From assembly GCA_020723345.1 (NCBI GenBank), contig DYJA01000001.1:55602-119601 (forward strand): DNA of 64,000 nucleotides. The letters are read 5' to 3'. The notes beneath the pieces are model-generated. The model did not search any database. It was not told the origin of the DNA and was given only the letters and a program-made list of their open reading frames with translations. Positions 26,187 through 36,366 of the stretch are shown here, piece by piece (the stretch's first letter is position 1; every line of letters begins with the position of its first letter). The position numbers and the translations under genes were made by a program. This stretch comes from Candidatus Aquidulcis sp. (GTDB lineage Bacteria > Chloroflexota > Anaerolineae > UBA4142).

Positions 26187-28021
26187 GGCGCACTCGCGAA
26201 TCGTTCCAACACAACGCTATCGCCAATCGGTTCGCCGCGCGCGTTGAGAATCGCTAGACGTTCTCCGGTTGACGGGAGATACAAGCCAATCCGCACGCGC
26301 AAGTTCTCGCTCGCCGGAAGGGTTACATCAATCGGCAGCACAATCGCATCTACGATCAGCGCGCCGGGCGCCCAAGTACTCGTCGGCACGCTACCGCGCT
26401 TGGGCTGGCTGTCCACACTTGCGATCAGGTTGCCTTCCGCGTCGACAAGATGAACAAAAACGGTATAATCTTCATCTATCTTCTTGATGGCGCGCCAGTA
26501 CAAGATGAATGCTACTGCTTCGCCACGTGTGAGCGTAGAATTGGTGAGTTCAAACCCATCCAGGGAAATCTCCGTTCCAAACTGGACGGGCAAATCGGGT
26601 GACGTGCGAACAGACGCGGTTGGATTTGCTGCGATTTCTTGCAAATGCTCTTGCTCGTCTTCGTAATATACAAAAGCGGCTTTGTAATTCCCTAGTCCGA
26701 CTCTTTGCCTGCCGTCTCTGCCATCGACAGTGACGTTAGCGCCATAGCGAAAAGCCATTGCGCCTGCGACATTGATTTGCGCAAACGGTGGATCGACGAA
26801 ATACAGCAACGTACCTGGAGCAAAACTCGTGTGGCGTTGGAATACCGGTTGCAATTTGAGGTTGACCTGGCGGACAAATCCCGTATAGTTTTGTCCACCC
26901 TCGGCAATCGTCGCGCCGCCGGACCAGATCATTCCTAAAATGATCAAGACACTGGCGATCCGTACAGCAGGCGCGGACTTGACGAATCGTTCTAACATTC
27001 CGCGCCCCCATTCGATCAGTAGCGCAAACAACACAGCCGATGCCATCGCGGGCAAGTAGAGGTAACGCGGTAGAACACTTCGAAACAGCATAACAGGCGC
27101 AAGCGTTAGCAGAGCGCAAGCCGCGACAAAAAGAATTCGCCAGCGATGGGTGAGTGCCACGTAGACAAGAATTCCGAGTACGGCGACCAGCCATAGATAA
27201 ACCAGCGGCGATTGGACATCCCAGGGGAAAGCGAGCAACCCAAGATACTGGACTAGTACCGGTACAATATGACTGCCGATGCCATAACCCGAGTCGCGCG
27301 TATACGCGCTGTGCAGCACGACATCGAATTCAAGCGCGGCATAAATCAAAAATACAAAAACGAACGGGCTATATCTTTTGAATAATTGCACCGGTGAAAC
27401 TGGCTTACCGACGATCCACCGGTCGGCGAGAAAAAAAAGGATCGGCACGACCACCCCGTTCTCTTTCGTTCCTAATCCGGCGAATAAGGTAACGTAGGCG
27501 AATACTGCCGCAAGGGTATGTTCGGTTTCGAGATAGTGAATCCAAAGGCGAAGCGCCGATAAACAGAAAAATGCCAGCAGAGGATCGGCGACGGTGGGCC
27601 AATAAACAGCGAGACTGAGGATTGACCAGGTTCCGTAAATCAATGCGGCGACGAGTCCGATGCGCCATCTTCGCGAGACATGGGTGACCAATTCCAGCAG
27701 CAGCAACGTATTAGCGCAGTGCAGCAAAAGTTGCGCAAGGTGATAACCAAAAGAAACGTTGCCGAACAGCATGTACAGGATTCCAACTTGGATTCCTTGG
27801 ACCGGACGGTACCAAATCCATTGGACGCGCGGGTCAATGTAATAAGTCAGAAAATCCCACCAGGTCAACCGCGCTGCCGGCGCGATCATGTGATAGTCAT
27901 CCGACCAAAATCCGGCATTCAGAACGGATTGATAGATGATCAAGTTCACACTCAGAGTGACTACACCGCTGAGGATTAGGTATTTTTTCTGATCATTGAA
28001 AATGCCACCAAGGCGCGTCAT
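26183..28021 (-). CDS. GT39-like membrane glycosyltransferase, tandem paralog B
   Basis: The 612-residue paralog has GFWSDDYHMIAPAARLTWWDF at the catalytic loop, IWYRPVQGIQVGILYMLFG, then a membrane core. The extracytoplasmic part has LLYFVDPPFA and AFRYGANVTVDG, and the C-terminal domain is YTVFVHLVDAEGNLIASVD to VRIGLYLPSTGERLAILN. It starts with ATG at 28021, overlapping the stop of the next gene by 4 nt (ATGA). It carries no obvious repeat insertion, unlike its neighbours, and gives a clean reference for the ancestral layout. Confidence 0.87.
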   Translation of the reverse strand: MTRLGGIFNDQKKYLILSGVVTLSVNLIIYQSVLNAGFWSDDYHMIAPAARLTWWDFLTYYIDPRVQWIWYRPVQGIQVGILYMLFGNVSFGYHLAQLLLHCANTLLLLELVTHVSRRWRIGLVAALIYGTWSILSLAVYWPTVADPLLAFFCLSALRLWIHYLETEHTLAAVFAYVTLFAGLGTKENGVVVPILFFLADRWIVGKPVSPVQLFKRYSPFVFVFLIYAALEFDVVLHSAYTRDSGYGIGSHIVPVLVQYLGLLAFPWDVQSPLVYLWLVAVLGILVYVALTHRWRILFVAACALLTLAPVMLFRSVLPRYLYLPAMASAVLFALLIEWGRGMLERFVKSAPAVRIASVLIILGMIWSGGATIAEGGQNYTGFVRQVNLKLQPVFQRHTSFAPGTLLYFVDPPFAQINVAGAMAFRYGANVTVDGRDGRQRVGLGNYKAAFVYYEDEQEHLQEIAANPTASVRTSPDLPVQFGTEISLDGFELTNSTLTRGEAVAFILYWRAIKKIDEDYTVFVHLVDAEGNLIASVDSQPKRGSVPTSTWAPGALIVDAIVLPIDVTLPASENLRVRIGLYLPSTGERLAILNARGEPIGDSVVLERFASAP

Positions 28022-30069
28022 TCTAAAATCCTCAAGGGCTCGATGACGATGCGATCACCAGCGCGCGTTTGGCTTGGGTCTAGGAGGTTCAGGCGTTGGC
28101 GGGTGGTTGAATCGACCAAGCCAAATTCAAGGCGATATTTTCCCGGCATAACCGCCGCGACGGGCAAGACAATTGCATCGACAATCTGCTGTCCGGTCTG
28201 CCACTGCGATGTGTGAGCGGCTCCGTGACGCGGTTCGTTTTCATAACTTGCGACAACTTTGCCGTCTCCATCGACCAACTGGGCGACGACCGCATAGTCA
28301 TTTTCGACTGGTTTGAGCGCGCGCCAGTACAGCAAAAGCACGATGGGTTGCGCGCGTTTGACGTTCGCGTTCGCCAATTCGAAACCTTCCAGCCGAATCG
28401 GCGCGACAAAATCGACGGGCAGCGCCGGACGCGTTTCGATGGAGGACGCTTTGTCGACCGGCGCTTCGCGCGTGCGGCGTTCCTCGTCGAAATAGATCAC
28501 GTACGCGTTCGCGTGCGCGCGCAAGTCGGCGCGGCGGTTGCCATCGGCGTCGCTCGCCACATGCACGCCCGCGCCGTAGCGCAGGAAAAACATGCCGGAC
28601 AACTGCGACGTGATCGTCGGCGGATTGATAAAGTACAAGTACGTGTCGTCGGGAAAAGTCGCATGGCGCTGGGAAATATCGCGGAACGGCACGCGCGTTT
28701 GACGACCCAGTTCGGCGAAATCGGCGACCGCGCCTGCCACGCCGACCGAGTTACCCAAGACAATCAGCGCGAGCGCGGCGGACGCGACGGGCGCGAACCA
28801 ACGCGCACGCGCGAATCGCCGTATTGTCCCATCGATCAAAAACGCGATGACGATCGCGGTTGCCGTCACGGCGAGATACAAATAGCGCGTAAAGAACCAG
28901 GGAAACGGCGTGACCGGCAAAAACGCCAAAATCGCGGCGATGCCCAGGAATAGCAGCGGCGCGCTTTTTTTTCGCAGCAAGATGAATCCGTAGAGCAAGA
29001 TTGCCGCGCCGAGCCAAACGTAGTTGAGCGGCTCCGGTAAACTCCAGGGAAAAGCAAGCCACGCGAGGTATTGAACGAAATTGAGAGCGACGTGATCCGC
29101 AACGCGATAGCCGTATGTGTTTGTCAGCACACTGCGCGATTGAATGTAATATTCGAGTGGCAAGTACAATAGATAAACGATCAGAAAGGGCACGTACCGT
29201 CGCGCGAGTCCCAGTGTCATTGCGCGGCGCGTCCTGAGCGGAGCAGCATTTTTCTGCTGCGGAGTCGAAGGATGCGACGAAGCAATCTCCCAGTCGCGAG
29301 GTGGAGATTGCTTCGCTTCGTTCGCAATGACATGCCGCTGGAGCAACAAGCGATCTGCCAGAAACAAAACGATCGGCAAGGTCACGCCGAATTCTTTCGT
29401 CATTAGCGCGAGTAAGAAACAAACGAATGACAAAACAAAGAATCGGCGTTTGCCTTGTTGCCAATGCAAAACCCAAAGCAGCATTGACGCGAGATAAAAG
29501 AACGTCAAAAGAAAATCCGCGTCGCCGGGCCAAAAGACCGCGACGCCGTACAACGGCAAGCCGGAGTACAGCAACGCGCTGAGAAATGCCGCGCGCCACT
29601 TTTGCGAAATCACGCCAACGAGCGCGAACAAAAGCAGCACGTTGGCGAGATGCGCGAGCACGTTGACGAGATGATAGCCGACTGGATTTCCGCCAAACAG
29701 CATCCATTCGATCCCGAACACCATTCCTTGCATGGGGCGAAACCAGCCGGTCTGCCAGCGCGGATCGAAATATGCCGCGAGATATTCCGCGAACGATGAG
29801 CGTCCCGCGAGTTCCAGAAATGAATAGTCGTCGCCGTAAAAGTTGAGCAGCAAGGCAGCGCGATATGTTGTGAGCACAACTGCCGCGAGCGCGGCGATAC
29901 TCGCCAGTGTCACTGCGCGGCGCATCCTGAGCGGAGCGGCATTCTGAGCGAAACGAAGCGGAGTCGAAGGATTTGCTGCGGAGTCGAAGGGCTGCGTCGA
30001 AGCAATCTCCAAATCGCGGTGTGGGGATTGCTTCGTTTCACTCGCAATGACAGTCGGAGGGATCATCAT
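28018..30069 (-). CDS. GT39-like membrane glycosyltransferase, tandem paralog C with repeat-encoded insertions
   Basis: The 683-residue paralog has NFYGDDYSFLELAGRSS at the catalytic loop, GWFRPMQGMVFGIEWMLFG, a membrane core, YLYFINPPTI and FFLRYGAGVHVA, and a C-terminal YAVVAQLVDGDGKVVASYE domain. It is about 65 residues longer than its neighbours. The extra length comes from two in-frame repeats: the element at 29908-30052 encodes nearly all of the first 48 residues (VIASETKQSP onward), and the element at 29215-29332 encodes VIANEAKQSPPRDWEIA in a cytoplasmic-side loop. The ATG at 30069 overlaps the upstream stop (ATGA), so that start is kept. MRRAVTLAS is an alternative start just before the first membrane helix. 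Confidence 0.85.
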   Translation of the reverse strand: MMIPPTVIASETKQSPHRDLEIASTQPFDSAANPSTPLRFAQNAAPLRMRRAVTLASIAALAAVVLTTYRAALLLNFYGDDYSFLELAGRSSFAEYLAAYFDPRWQTGWFRPMQGMVFGIEWMLFGGNPVGYHLVNVLAHLANVLLLFALVGVISQKWRAAFLSALLYSGLPLYGVAVFWPGDADFLLTFFYLASMLLWVLHWQQGKRRFFVLSFVCFLLALMTKEFGVTLPIVLFLADRLLLQRHVIANEAKQSPPRDWEIASSHPSTPQQKNAAPLRTRRAMTLGLARRYVPFLIVYLLYLPLEYYIQSRSVLTNTYGYRVADHVALNFVQYLAWLAFPWSLPEPLNYVWLGAAILLYGFILLRKKSAPLLFLGIAAILAFLPVTPFPWFFTRYLYLAVTATAIVIAFLIDGTIRRFARARWFAPVASAALALIVLGNSVGVAGAVADFAELGRQTRVPFRDISQRHATFPDDTYLYFINPPTITSQLSGMFFLRYGAGVHVASDADGNRRADLRAHANAYVIYFDEERRTREAPVDKASSIETRPALPVDFVAPIRLEGFELANANVKRAQPIVLLLYWRALKPVENDYAVVAQLVDGDGKVVASYENEPRHGAAHTSQWQTGQQIVDAIVLPVAAVMPGKYRLEFGLVDSTTRQRLNLLDPSQTRAGDRIVIEPLRILE
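29215..29332. repeat. TGTCATTGCG palindromic element in frame
   Basis: Outer arms TGTCATTGCG and CGCAATGACA. Inner inverted pieces are CGAAGCAATCTCC and GGAGATTGCTTCG, with a CCTGAGCGGAGC/GTCGAAGGAT part. It interrupts a loop of paralog C without breaking the frame. Confidence 0.88.
29908..30052. repeat. TGTCACTGCG palindromic element at the start of paralog C
   Basis: Outer arms TGTCACTGCG and CGCAATGACA with the same inner GAAGCAATCTCC/GGGGATTGCTTC pair and duplicated GGAGTCGAAGG pieces. It lies between the overlapping start codon and the first membrane helix and is fully open in the reading frame. Confidence 0.88.
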
Positions 30070-31910
30070 TCGATCACACTCAGCGGTTGAATCACCAACG
30101 CATCGCCCAGCGGTTGACCACGCGCGTCGACGATGGCGAGCCGCTGCATCGTGGCGAGATCGTACAACCCGATTTCCAAACGGTACGTGTCACCGGTCGG
30201 CGCGTGGGCGGGAATTGACATCACAATCGGATCGACGACGGGCGCGTACCGCGTCCATTGCGCTGTGGGCGCGATGCCTTTGCGCGGCTCGCTGTCGTAC
30301 CCGGCGACGATGTTTCCCTTCGCATCGACGAGGTGAACGAAAACAGTGTAATTCCGATCGACCGTGTCGCGCGCGTGCAAGTACAACAACGCGATCAGCG
30401 CGCCGCCGCGCTTGACGCGCGGTTGGACGATTTCCACATCGTCCAGCACGATGGGTTGATCGTAGACAACCGGAAACGCGGGCGATGTTTGCAGTACGGT
30501 GTTCAGATCGGCTTGAACTTCAATCGGTTTGCCGGTGGCGTCGAAATGATAGACGAAAACGTTCTTGAATTCGCGCAGACGCGCGGCGGTCGGCGCGCGA
30601 TCTCCGCCGATGTTCACCGCGCGACCGTACCGCATCAAGAACATCCCGGTCAGTTCGGGCAAGGGCGAAACCGGATCGATGAAATAGAGGTGCGTGCCTG
30701 CGGGAAAAGTTGGATGCTGGCGTTCGATGTCGCGAAACGGCACGCGGCGCTGCCGCGCGATTTCGGCGATGCCGGCGTTCGCGCCGGCGATGCTCAAAGC
30801 GCTGCCGAGCACGATGCCGCCCAGCGCGATGGCTGCCGCGTCATTTGCCCAGCGCGCATTTCGCAGAACGTCGAGCGCATGGTCGAACCAGAGCGCGAGG
30901 AGAATGCCCGAACCTATCGCGGGCAAATAGAGATACCGCAATTCGATAAAAGGGAACGGCAGGACCGGCACCAGTGTCGCAAGAATCGCGGTGCCAAGAA
31001 AAATCAATCCACGGTTTTTGCGCGACGCGGCGAGGAACACGATCAAGATGCTCGCGCCCGCGAGCCAAACCAAATTGCCGGTATCGGCAAATGGAAATCC
31101 TTCGGTGATCTGCGTGTCTGTCGGCGGATAATAGCCCCAGGGAAAAACGAGCAGTGACAGATATTGAATCAGCATCGAAAGAATTTGCGCGCCGAGCGAA
31201 TAGCCAAACACTTGGGCGAACGTGTGCGTGCTGCGCGTGGCGTACTGCACGACCGCGAAAATTCCGGCGACGACGACGAGCGCGGCGTAGCGGCGGATCA
31301 ACGCGCGCCAGGTTGTCGACTGGGCAATCAGTAATCGGTCAATCAGGAAGAGGATGGCGGGCAAAGTGATCGCCATCTGCTTGTTTAGCAGCGCCGAGAC
31401 AAATGCAGCGAGGACGATGAGATAATCGCGTTTTGATCCACGTTCCAGGTAATTCAGCCAGAACCAGACGCCGAGCAAATAGAAAATCGTCATCAACGGA
31501 TCGGTGATGTTGATCCAATTGATCGCGAGCGCGTACACGGGAAACGTCGCGTAAAACAGGGTGGCGAGAAACGCGACGCGCCATTTTCGCGCGACGCGCC
31601 AGACGAGCGCGAACAAGAGCGCGCAAGTCGCGATGTGAAAAATGATTTGGACCCAGTGATACGGCACAGGATTGGAACCAAACAGCGAAAACTCAAGCAG
31701 GATTTGAAGCCCTTGCAGCGGACGATACCACAAAACCTGTGCGCGGGGATCGAGGACATAGTTTAAATACGCGGGCGTGTCCAACTGCGCGACTGGATTC
31801 AGAAAATCGTAATCTTGCGCGAAAAAACCAATCCAGAGTGAAGGATAGTAAACGAAGATAATGACCAAGGCGATGAGCACAATGCTCACGAGGAGTAACC
31901 ACCGAGACAC
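30066..31910 (-). CDS. GT39-like membrane glycosyltransferase, tandem paralog D (first gene of the run)
   Basis: The 614-residue paralog has GFFAQDYDFLNPVAQLDTPAY in the catalytic loop, so the DD pair of the others is QD here with a further Asp two residues on. LWYRPLQGLQILLEFSLFG, a membrane core, HLYFIDPVSP, LMRYGRAVNIG and a YTVFVHLVDAKGNIVAGYD C-terminal domain follow. The start is GTG at 31910 with a strong GGAGG site 4-5 nt upstream, consistent with the first gene of a five-gene overlapping run (31910 down to 21908). The donor is probably a polyprenyl-phosphate sugar. Confidence 0.87.
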   Translation of the reverse strand: MSRWLLLVSIVLIALVIIFVYYPSLWIGFFAQDYDFLNPVAQLDTPAYLNYVLDPRAQVLWYRPLQGLQILLEFSLFGSNPVPYHWVQIIFHIATCALLFALVWRVARKWRVAFLATLFYATFPVYALAINWINITDPLMTIFYLLGVWFWLNYLERGSKRDYLIVLAAFVSALLNKQMAITLPAILFLIDRLLIAQSTTWRALIRRYAALVVVAGIFAVVQYATRSTHTFAQVFGYSLGAQILSMLIQYLSLLVFPWGYYPPTDTQITEGFPFADTGNLVWLAGASILIVFLAASRKNRGLIFLGTAILATLVPVLPFPFIELRYLYLPAIGSGILLALWFDHALDVLRNARWANDAAAIALGGIVLGSALSIAGANAGIAEIARQRRVPFRDIERQHPTFPAGTHLYFIDPVSPLPELTGMFLMRYGRAVNIGGDRAPTAARLREFKNVFVYHFDATGKPIEVQADLNTVLQTSPAFPVVYDQPIVLDDVEIVQPRVKRGGALIALLYLHARDTVDRNYTVFVHLVDAKGNIVAGYDSEPRKGIAPTAQWTRYAPVVDPIVMSIPAHAPTGDTYRLEIGLYDLATMQRLAIVDARGQPLGDALVIQPLSVIE

Positions 31911-32053
31911 CTTTCCTCCAAAACGATGAGGGGATACTAGACTGTTTGATCGAGTTTTCCCTGAGAGGTTGATCGTCCGCGTCTAACGATGAGAGGCATG
32001 CACCGATGACTCGTTTGCTGCGTTGAGCGTACTGGCTAACCCGGAATGCGCGC

Positions 32054-33964
32054 TTACGATCCAAATGGACAAACAGGCGCCGGTGGAACCTGCGGCACCA
32101 CTATGAGGGGCAGAAAAACGGGCGTCCCTTCAGGTGCTCGCGGTCCGGTGCGAAAGCGCACTCGACCGGAAGGAGCGTGTGACGAAAAAGAACGTTGAAT
32201 GTTGCTTATTCGCACTTCATCTACCACACCCATTAAGCATCGGTTGCCTTCATCGCAACCGATGACGAACTTGTCAGCCCCGCTGCCATTCGGCCAGCCA
32301 GAATACGCCACCGCTCCGCGCAGTGTTCCATCCACCCAAATCTGCACGCCTTGAGCGCCCCAGGTGCCGGCAACGTGATGCCAGCATCCGATCAGGGCTT
32401 CCTTGGGCATTCCACTGTCCGCCCAATACCAATTTGAATCTTGACCAAAGAAGCCAAAGCCCAAGGTGCCTTGCCCATAATAGTCGACACCCAACACCAA
32501 ATTTCTCGACGGGGGATTCGCGTTAGGACCGGAACCCCTGGAAATGATTGGGACAGACGCCTGCGTGCTGGACAACTTGATCCACGCTTCCATTACTCCG
32601 CTAGATGAATTGGCCACTGTCGGCATTTCCACATAAGAGAGATTTCCATCGAGCACCAAGGCGCCGTTGTAGCGTCCACTCTGGGTGATGGATGAGTTGC
32701 CGCGTAACCACGCATCCCACTGCTGACTCGCTTCGTTGTAAAGACGGCTCCACCAAAAACTGCTCGTCGAGTTCAGGTGATAGAGCGCAACAGTTGCCGC
32801 ATCAACCGTATATTCACCCAGTATCTGATCGGGGGTTTGAGAGGGTGTCGGCGTCGTCGTGGGAACTACCGATGGCGAAAAAGAACGTTGGACATTGCTA
32901 ATCCGGACCTCGTCAATTCTCCCATTGAAACACGATCCATTGGGATCACAACCGATTAGGAACGTGCTGTACGTGGACAGTCCGCCGAAATAATCGCCGG
33001 GGGGAGTCGAAGTCATGGTCGGCAACAGCACGGGAGTTTTGCACAGAGGATAGCGATCGTTCGGAGGCCATGGTGAAATCCCCAATTGCATTTGCGGATT
33101 ACACCGGTATTGGAACATGTTATCTACTTCAGGATATGGGTATATTCCTACGCCGTGCAATACACCATCCACCCAAATCTCTACGCCGCGCGGGCCCCAA
33201 GTGCCGGCAACGTGACGGAATCGCCAAGTTTCATAGGGCCAGAGTGGGGCTGACTGATGACCCAGATAGCGGCACGAAATACCTCCATTCGCATAAACCC
33301 AGTGTCCATTGGCGAGGATTCCAAATTCGATATATCTTTGATCATATACTTGATCGAGATCGCCATAGCGTAATCTCAGCACAGGTTGATTGCTACCATA
33401 TTCGCCGCCAGCCGAAAGAATTCCAAAGGGACCAGGCAGTGGATTACATGCTGTTTCGAAATCAATGAATGCCTCAATTGTCCCCTGACTGAAATCCACG
33501 TTGTCAAAATGACCGGTTCGGACGTACGAGCCATTCCCATCCGTCTGCAACACGCCAGCGTACAGACCTGAAGTTGTTACGAGCGCGTTTCCATTTAGAG
33601 TTGCAGTGTATCGCCCGGTCGCATCGATCACTTGATTGGTTCCGGTGGGGGCGTCAAAGTGATACAAGGCAATCGTATCGGCGTCGACTTGGGGTTGACC
33701 TGGCACAGACTGCATAGCAAATGCGGACTTGACTACAGGTGTCGCCATTGACGGAACACGAGTCGCAGCGAGCGATGGTGTGCGAGTACTCTGCTGCATC
33801 GCAATGAGAGAAAACTCGCGCGTCGATATACCTGCGTGAGGAAGGGGGGCAGTGGCTGTCGCACTGGCATAAAAACAAAGCACAAGGGAGAGGCAAGCAA
33901 GTACCCTAAGTGCGGTGCGACTTTTCTGGCGGCTATGTGGCTCGAATTGGGTATTATGGCGCAT
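32054..33964 (-). CDS. Secreted protein with two LamG/concanavalin-like domains
   Basis: The 636-residue protein begins with a signal-peptide-like segment (basic RQKSRTALR, then VLACLSLVLCFYASATATA). Two LamG-like domains follow (about residues 95-370 and 395-600), each with ALYHFD or ALYHLN, a WxHVAGTWGxxGVxIWVDG segment and a VDEVRISNxQRSFS end. A Thr/Pro-rich linker (TTTPTPSQTPDQ) lies between them. LamG folds bind glycans or act as adhesion modules, so the protein may bind the surface polymer made by its neighbours. The ATG at 33964 has GGGGA 8 nt upstream. A promoter lies at 34021-34049. Confidence 0.85.
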   Translation of the reverse strand: MRHNTQFEPHSRQKSRTALRVLACLSLVLCFYASATATAPLPHAGISTREFSLIAMQQSTRTPSLAATRVPSMATPVVKSAFAMQSVPGQPQVDADTIALYHFDAPTGTNQVIDATGRYTATLNGNALVTTSGLYAGVLQTDGNGSYVRTGHFDNVDFSQGTIEAFIDFETACNPLPGPFGILSAGGEYGSNQPVLRLRYGDLDQVYDQRYIEFGILANGHWVYANGGISCRYLGHQSAPLWPYETWRFRHVAGTWGPRGVEIWVDGVLHGVGIYPYPEVDNMFQYRCNPQMQLGISPWPPNDRYPLCKTPVLLPTMTSTPPGDYFGGLSTYSTFLIGCDPNGSCFNGRIDEVRISNVQRSFSPSVVPTTTPTPSQTPDQILGEYTVDAATVALYHLNSTSSFWWSRLYNEASQQWDAWLRGNSSITQSGRYNGALVLDGNLSYVEMPTVANSSSGVMEAWIKLSSTQASVPIISRGSGPNANPPSRNLVLGVDYYGQGTLGFGFFGQDSNWYWADSGMPKEALIGCWHHVAGTWGAQGVQIWVDGTLRGAVAYSGWPNGSGADKFVIGCDEGNRCLMGVVDEVRISNIQRSFSSHAPSGRVRFRTGPRAPEGTPVFLPLIVVPQVPPAPVCPFGS

Positions 33965-34020
33965 GGACAACATCCCCGGCGAATACTGCGAACTAGGTTC
34001 TTCGATTATCCTGCAACGCG

Positions 34021-34049
34021 ATTATAATCGCAATGGGGTTAATTTGCAA
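34021..34049 (-). promoter_or_regulatory. Promoter of the LamG protein gene
   Basis: On the minus strand TTGCAA (34049-34044), 17 nt, TATAAT (34026-34021). This predicts a start near 34014 and a leader of about 50 nt. Confidence 0.7.
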
Positions 34050-34070
34050 GAAATTCGGGAGATACGATTT

Positions 34071-36338
34071 TCACTGGGCGCAGCGCGGTTTGGTCTGGGC
34101 GGACTGGGCTGGGTCGACTTGGATGAGTTGCAATCCTTCGATCCACATCGTCCCAAACGCTTTCGAGAAACCGGCTTTTAGCAATGCCCGCCGTGTAGTG
34201 GGCGCGGTTGTGATCGTTTGCCTGAATGGCAACCAGCCATGTGTCCCGGTGGCTTGGGCAATGTCGAGATTCCGCGAGTCGCGCCACTTGCCATTATCTT
34301 CGAACCAGCCGATGATCGCAGCGCCGTCACCGGCGATTCCGGCTGCCCTGAACCAGCCGGACAATTCGTACTGGGAATTGCCGAGAACTGAGAAAAAAGG
34401 AGTGTCTGCCTCTGTGCTAACTTGTCTTTCCGGCGGCGTACTGATCTTGAGCGAGCGATCCTCGAAAAGCACAACCGCTGCATCCTGCTCAATCTTCATC
34501 GCGTCGTTATTCGATTCCAAGGCGATCAAATCTCCAACTGCAACCTCTGTTCCTAGAGACTTGGGGGTAATCTCGTCAAATCGACTCGCGCTTTGTCTGG
34601 AGAAGGCAGTCCCAAAGTAAAGCGCTTCCACATAAAACGCTTTTGCCTCACAAAACCGTTGGTCTGCGAAAAACGACTCGGCGGCAACGTACTTGGTGTT
34701 GCCCTGCGCGGCTAAAGCCGCAGGATACGACGGGAGCAGCCATGCCACCAGACCAGCAAGGGGAATTCCAACTGCTATCACCATAAGGGCGGCGTTATGC
34801 CAGGGTGACATACGGAGATATTCTGACTCTTTGTTGGATAATCGGATGAACAAGAACAAACTGCAAAGCAGAACCAAAGCGATCAAGAACCAAGCCAAGG
34901 GACTTGCCTGCAGCCCGCCTTGGGGATTGAGAGAAACCATCAATGAATGGATGCCCCCGTGACGGAAGAAATCAAGTGCGCCGGGAATATCGATCCACTG
35001 ACCTGTGACATCGAGATATTCGCGGTCATTCGTCCAAGCGCCAAGTACTTGGACGAAAAGACCAGTCCCGAACACGATGATTGATGCAAGCCGCCAAAGC
35101 CATCGCGTGAATCCCTGTCCGGTCTGCCACAAAAAACCAAACGGCAACACCAAAAGCGGGACAAGTTCCACCACGTATCGAGGTCCCCAATACGAGCCGC
35201 CCTCCCAAAATATATAGGCGCCATAGAAAAGAAAGTTCGGAATGACCATGATCAGGAGGAACGTAGCGTCAGACTTGTTTCTGCGGAAAAACTCAAACCA
35301 CGCCGGCAAGAAAAGCAACACAGGAGGAGCGTATAACAATAGACTTTTGCCCGGGAAGATCAAGAGACCCGGCAGTCCGGAACGGAGACCAGAAAGCGAA
35401 AAAGCAGGCAGCGGGTCGAAATAAACAATGGCGGGACCGATGTTGAAAAAATTCCCGAACTTGAACAGATTGATAAGGCCTTGGAATGTCAGACACAATA
35501 GCGTAGGAATCAGGAATAGACTCACCAATTTGATCGCGCGCGTCCATCTAGCTCTGGATTTCCAATCTACGTTGCTCGGAGAAAAGGTAATGGCGATGTA
35601 GCCCAAAAAAACAGGAAGCATAATCAGATTGGCGACTTTGGTCAGAGCCAAACACCCAAAGGCAATCGCCGATACCCAAAACCACTTCCCAGTTTCCTCC
35701 GCGCGCGCTTTGCAAATGGCATAGACGGCGAGCAGCAAGCACAAACCTTGGAGTGCTTCACGGTAAAGCCCCTTGGAGTAGGGCCAAGCCGTTGTCCCTA
35801 ACCCGAAAACGATTGTCGTCCAGATTGCCAGACGCGGGGTGAGTCCGATTGCGCGGGCAAATGCAAAAAGTAAGACGCACGTCAAAGCGGTCATCAATGG
35901 ATTGGAAAGGTATACAAACAACATCGGGATCCAATCGGCATCCGCAAGTGGAATGAAATTCGAAACCAAACGTCCCAATGCGTAAAATGGAATTACTAAC
36001 AGCCCGTATCCCATTTCAAATTGATAGTACGGATTCCCGTCGATGCCGGTTTGCCCTTCGCCGGGGATAAATGGAATCACGAAGGTTTGTTTTTCGATCA
36101 GACTTCTTGCCTGAAAGTACCTTTCCGCTTCGTCGCCGTACCGAATCTGACCATAGATCGTGAAGGTGTACAAAGAAAAGAAAAGACAGAGCAGGACAAC
36201 GCCGATTGGCACGGATGACAGATAGCGCGATTCGAGTTTCTCAACGAGCGACCGCATTGGATTTTCCCTATTGATAACCCTAGTGTGATTTGACGAAAGC
36301 GGGCAAGAACCACCAGAGGATATCTCTGCAGTTGCCAT
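34071..36338 (-). CDS. GT-C-type membrane glycosyltransferase with C-terminal carbohydrate-binding-like domain
   Basis: The protein (755 residues from the chosen start) has a membrane helix near residue 40, then YGQIRYGDEAERYFQARSLIE with the catalytic-type DE pair. About a dozen hydrophobic segments follow to residue 500. An extracytoplasmic end (about 600-740) contains QYELSGWFRAAGIAGDGAAIIGWFEDNGKWRDS, which resembles a beta-sandwich carbohydrate-binding module and differs from the YTVF domain of its neighbours. I chose the ATG at 36338 because AAAGGA lies 8 nt upstream and the promoter at 36367-36394 predicts a transcript start near 36360. The longer frame to 36383 would begin upstream of that transcript start. 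Confidence 0.78.
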   Translation of the reverse strand: MATAEISSGGSCPLSSNHTRVINRENPMRSLVEKLESRYLSSVPIGVVLLCLFFSLYTFTIYGQIRYGDEAERYFQARSLIEKQTFVIPFIPGEGQTGIDGNPYYQFEMGYGLLVIPFYALGRLVSNFIPLADADWIPMLFVYLSNPLMTALTCVLLFAFARAIGLTPRLAIWTTIVFGLGTTAWPYSKGLYREALQGLCLLLAVYAICKARAEETGKWFWVSAIAFGCLALTKVANLIMLPVFLGYIAITFSPSNVDWKSRARWTRAIKLVSLFLIPTLLCLTFQGLINLFKFGNFFNIGPAIVYFDPLPAFSLSGLRSGLPGLLIFPGKSLLLYAPPVLLFLPAWFEFFRRNKSDATFLLIMVIPNFLFYGAYIFWEGGSYWGPRYVVELVPLLVLPFGFLWQTGQGFTRWLWRLASIIVFGTGLFVQVLGAWTNDREYLDVTGQWIDIPGALDFFRHGGIHSLMVSLNPQGGLQASPLAWFLIALVLLCSLFLFIRLSNKESEYLRMSPWHNAALMVIAVGIPLAGLVAWLLPSYPAALAAQGNTKYVAAESFFADQRFCEAKAFYVEALYFGTAFSRQSASRFDEITPKSLGTEVAVGDLIALESNNDAMKIEQDAAVVLFEDRSLKISTPPERQVSTEADTPFFSVLGNSQYELSGWFRAAGIAGDGAAIIGWFEDNGKWRDSRNLDIAQATGTHGWLPFRQTITTAPTTRRALLKAGFSKAFGTMWIEGLQLIQVDPAQSAQTKPRCAQ

Positions 36339-36366
36339 GTCCCGCATCCTTTTGTTATTGAGCCAC

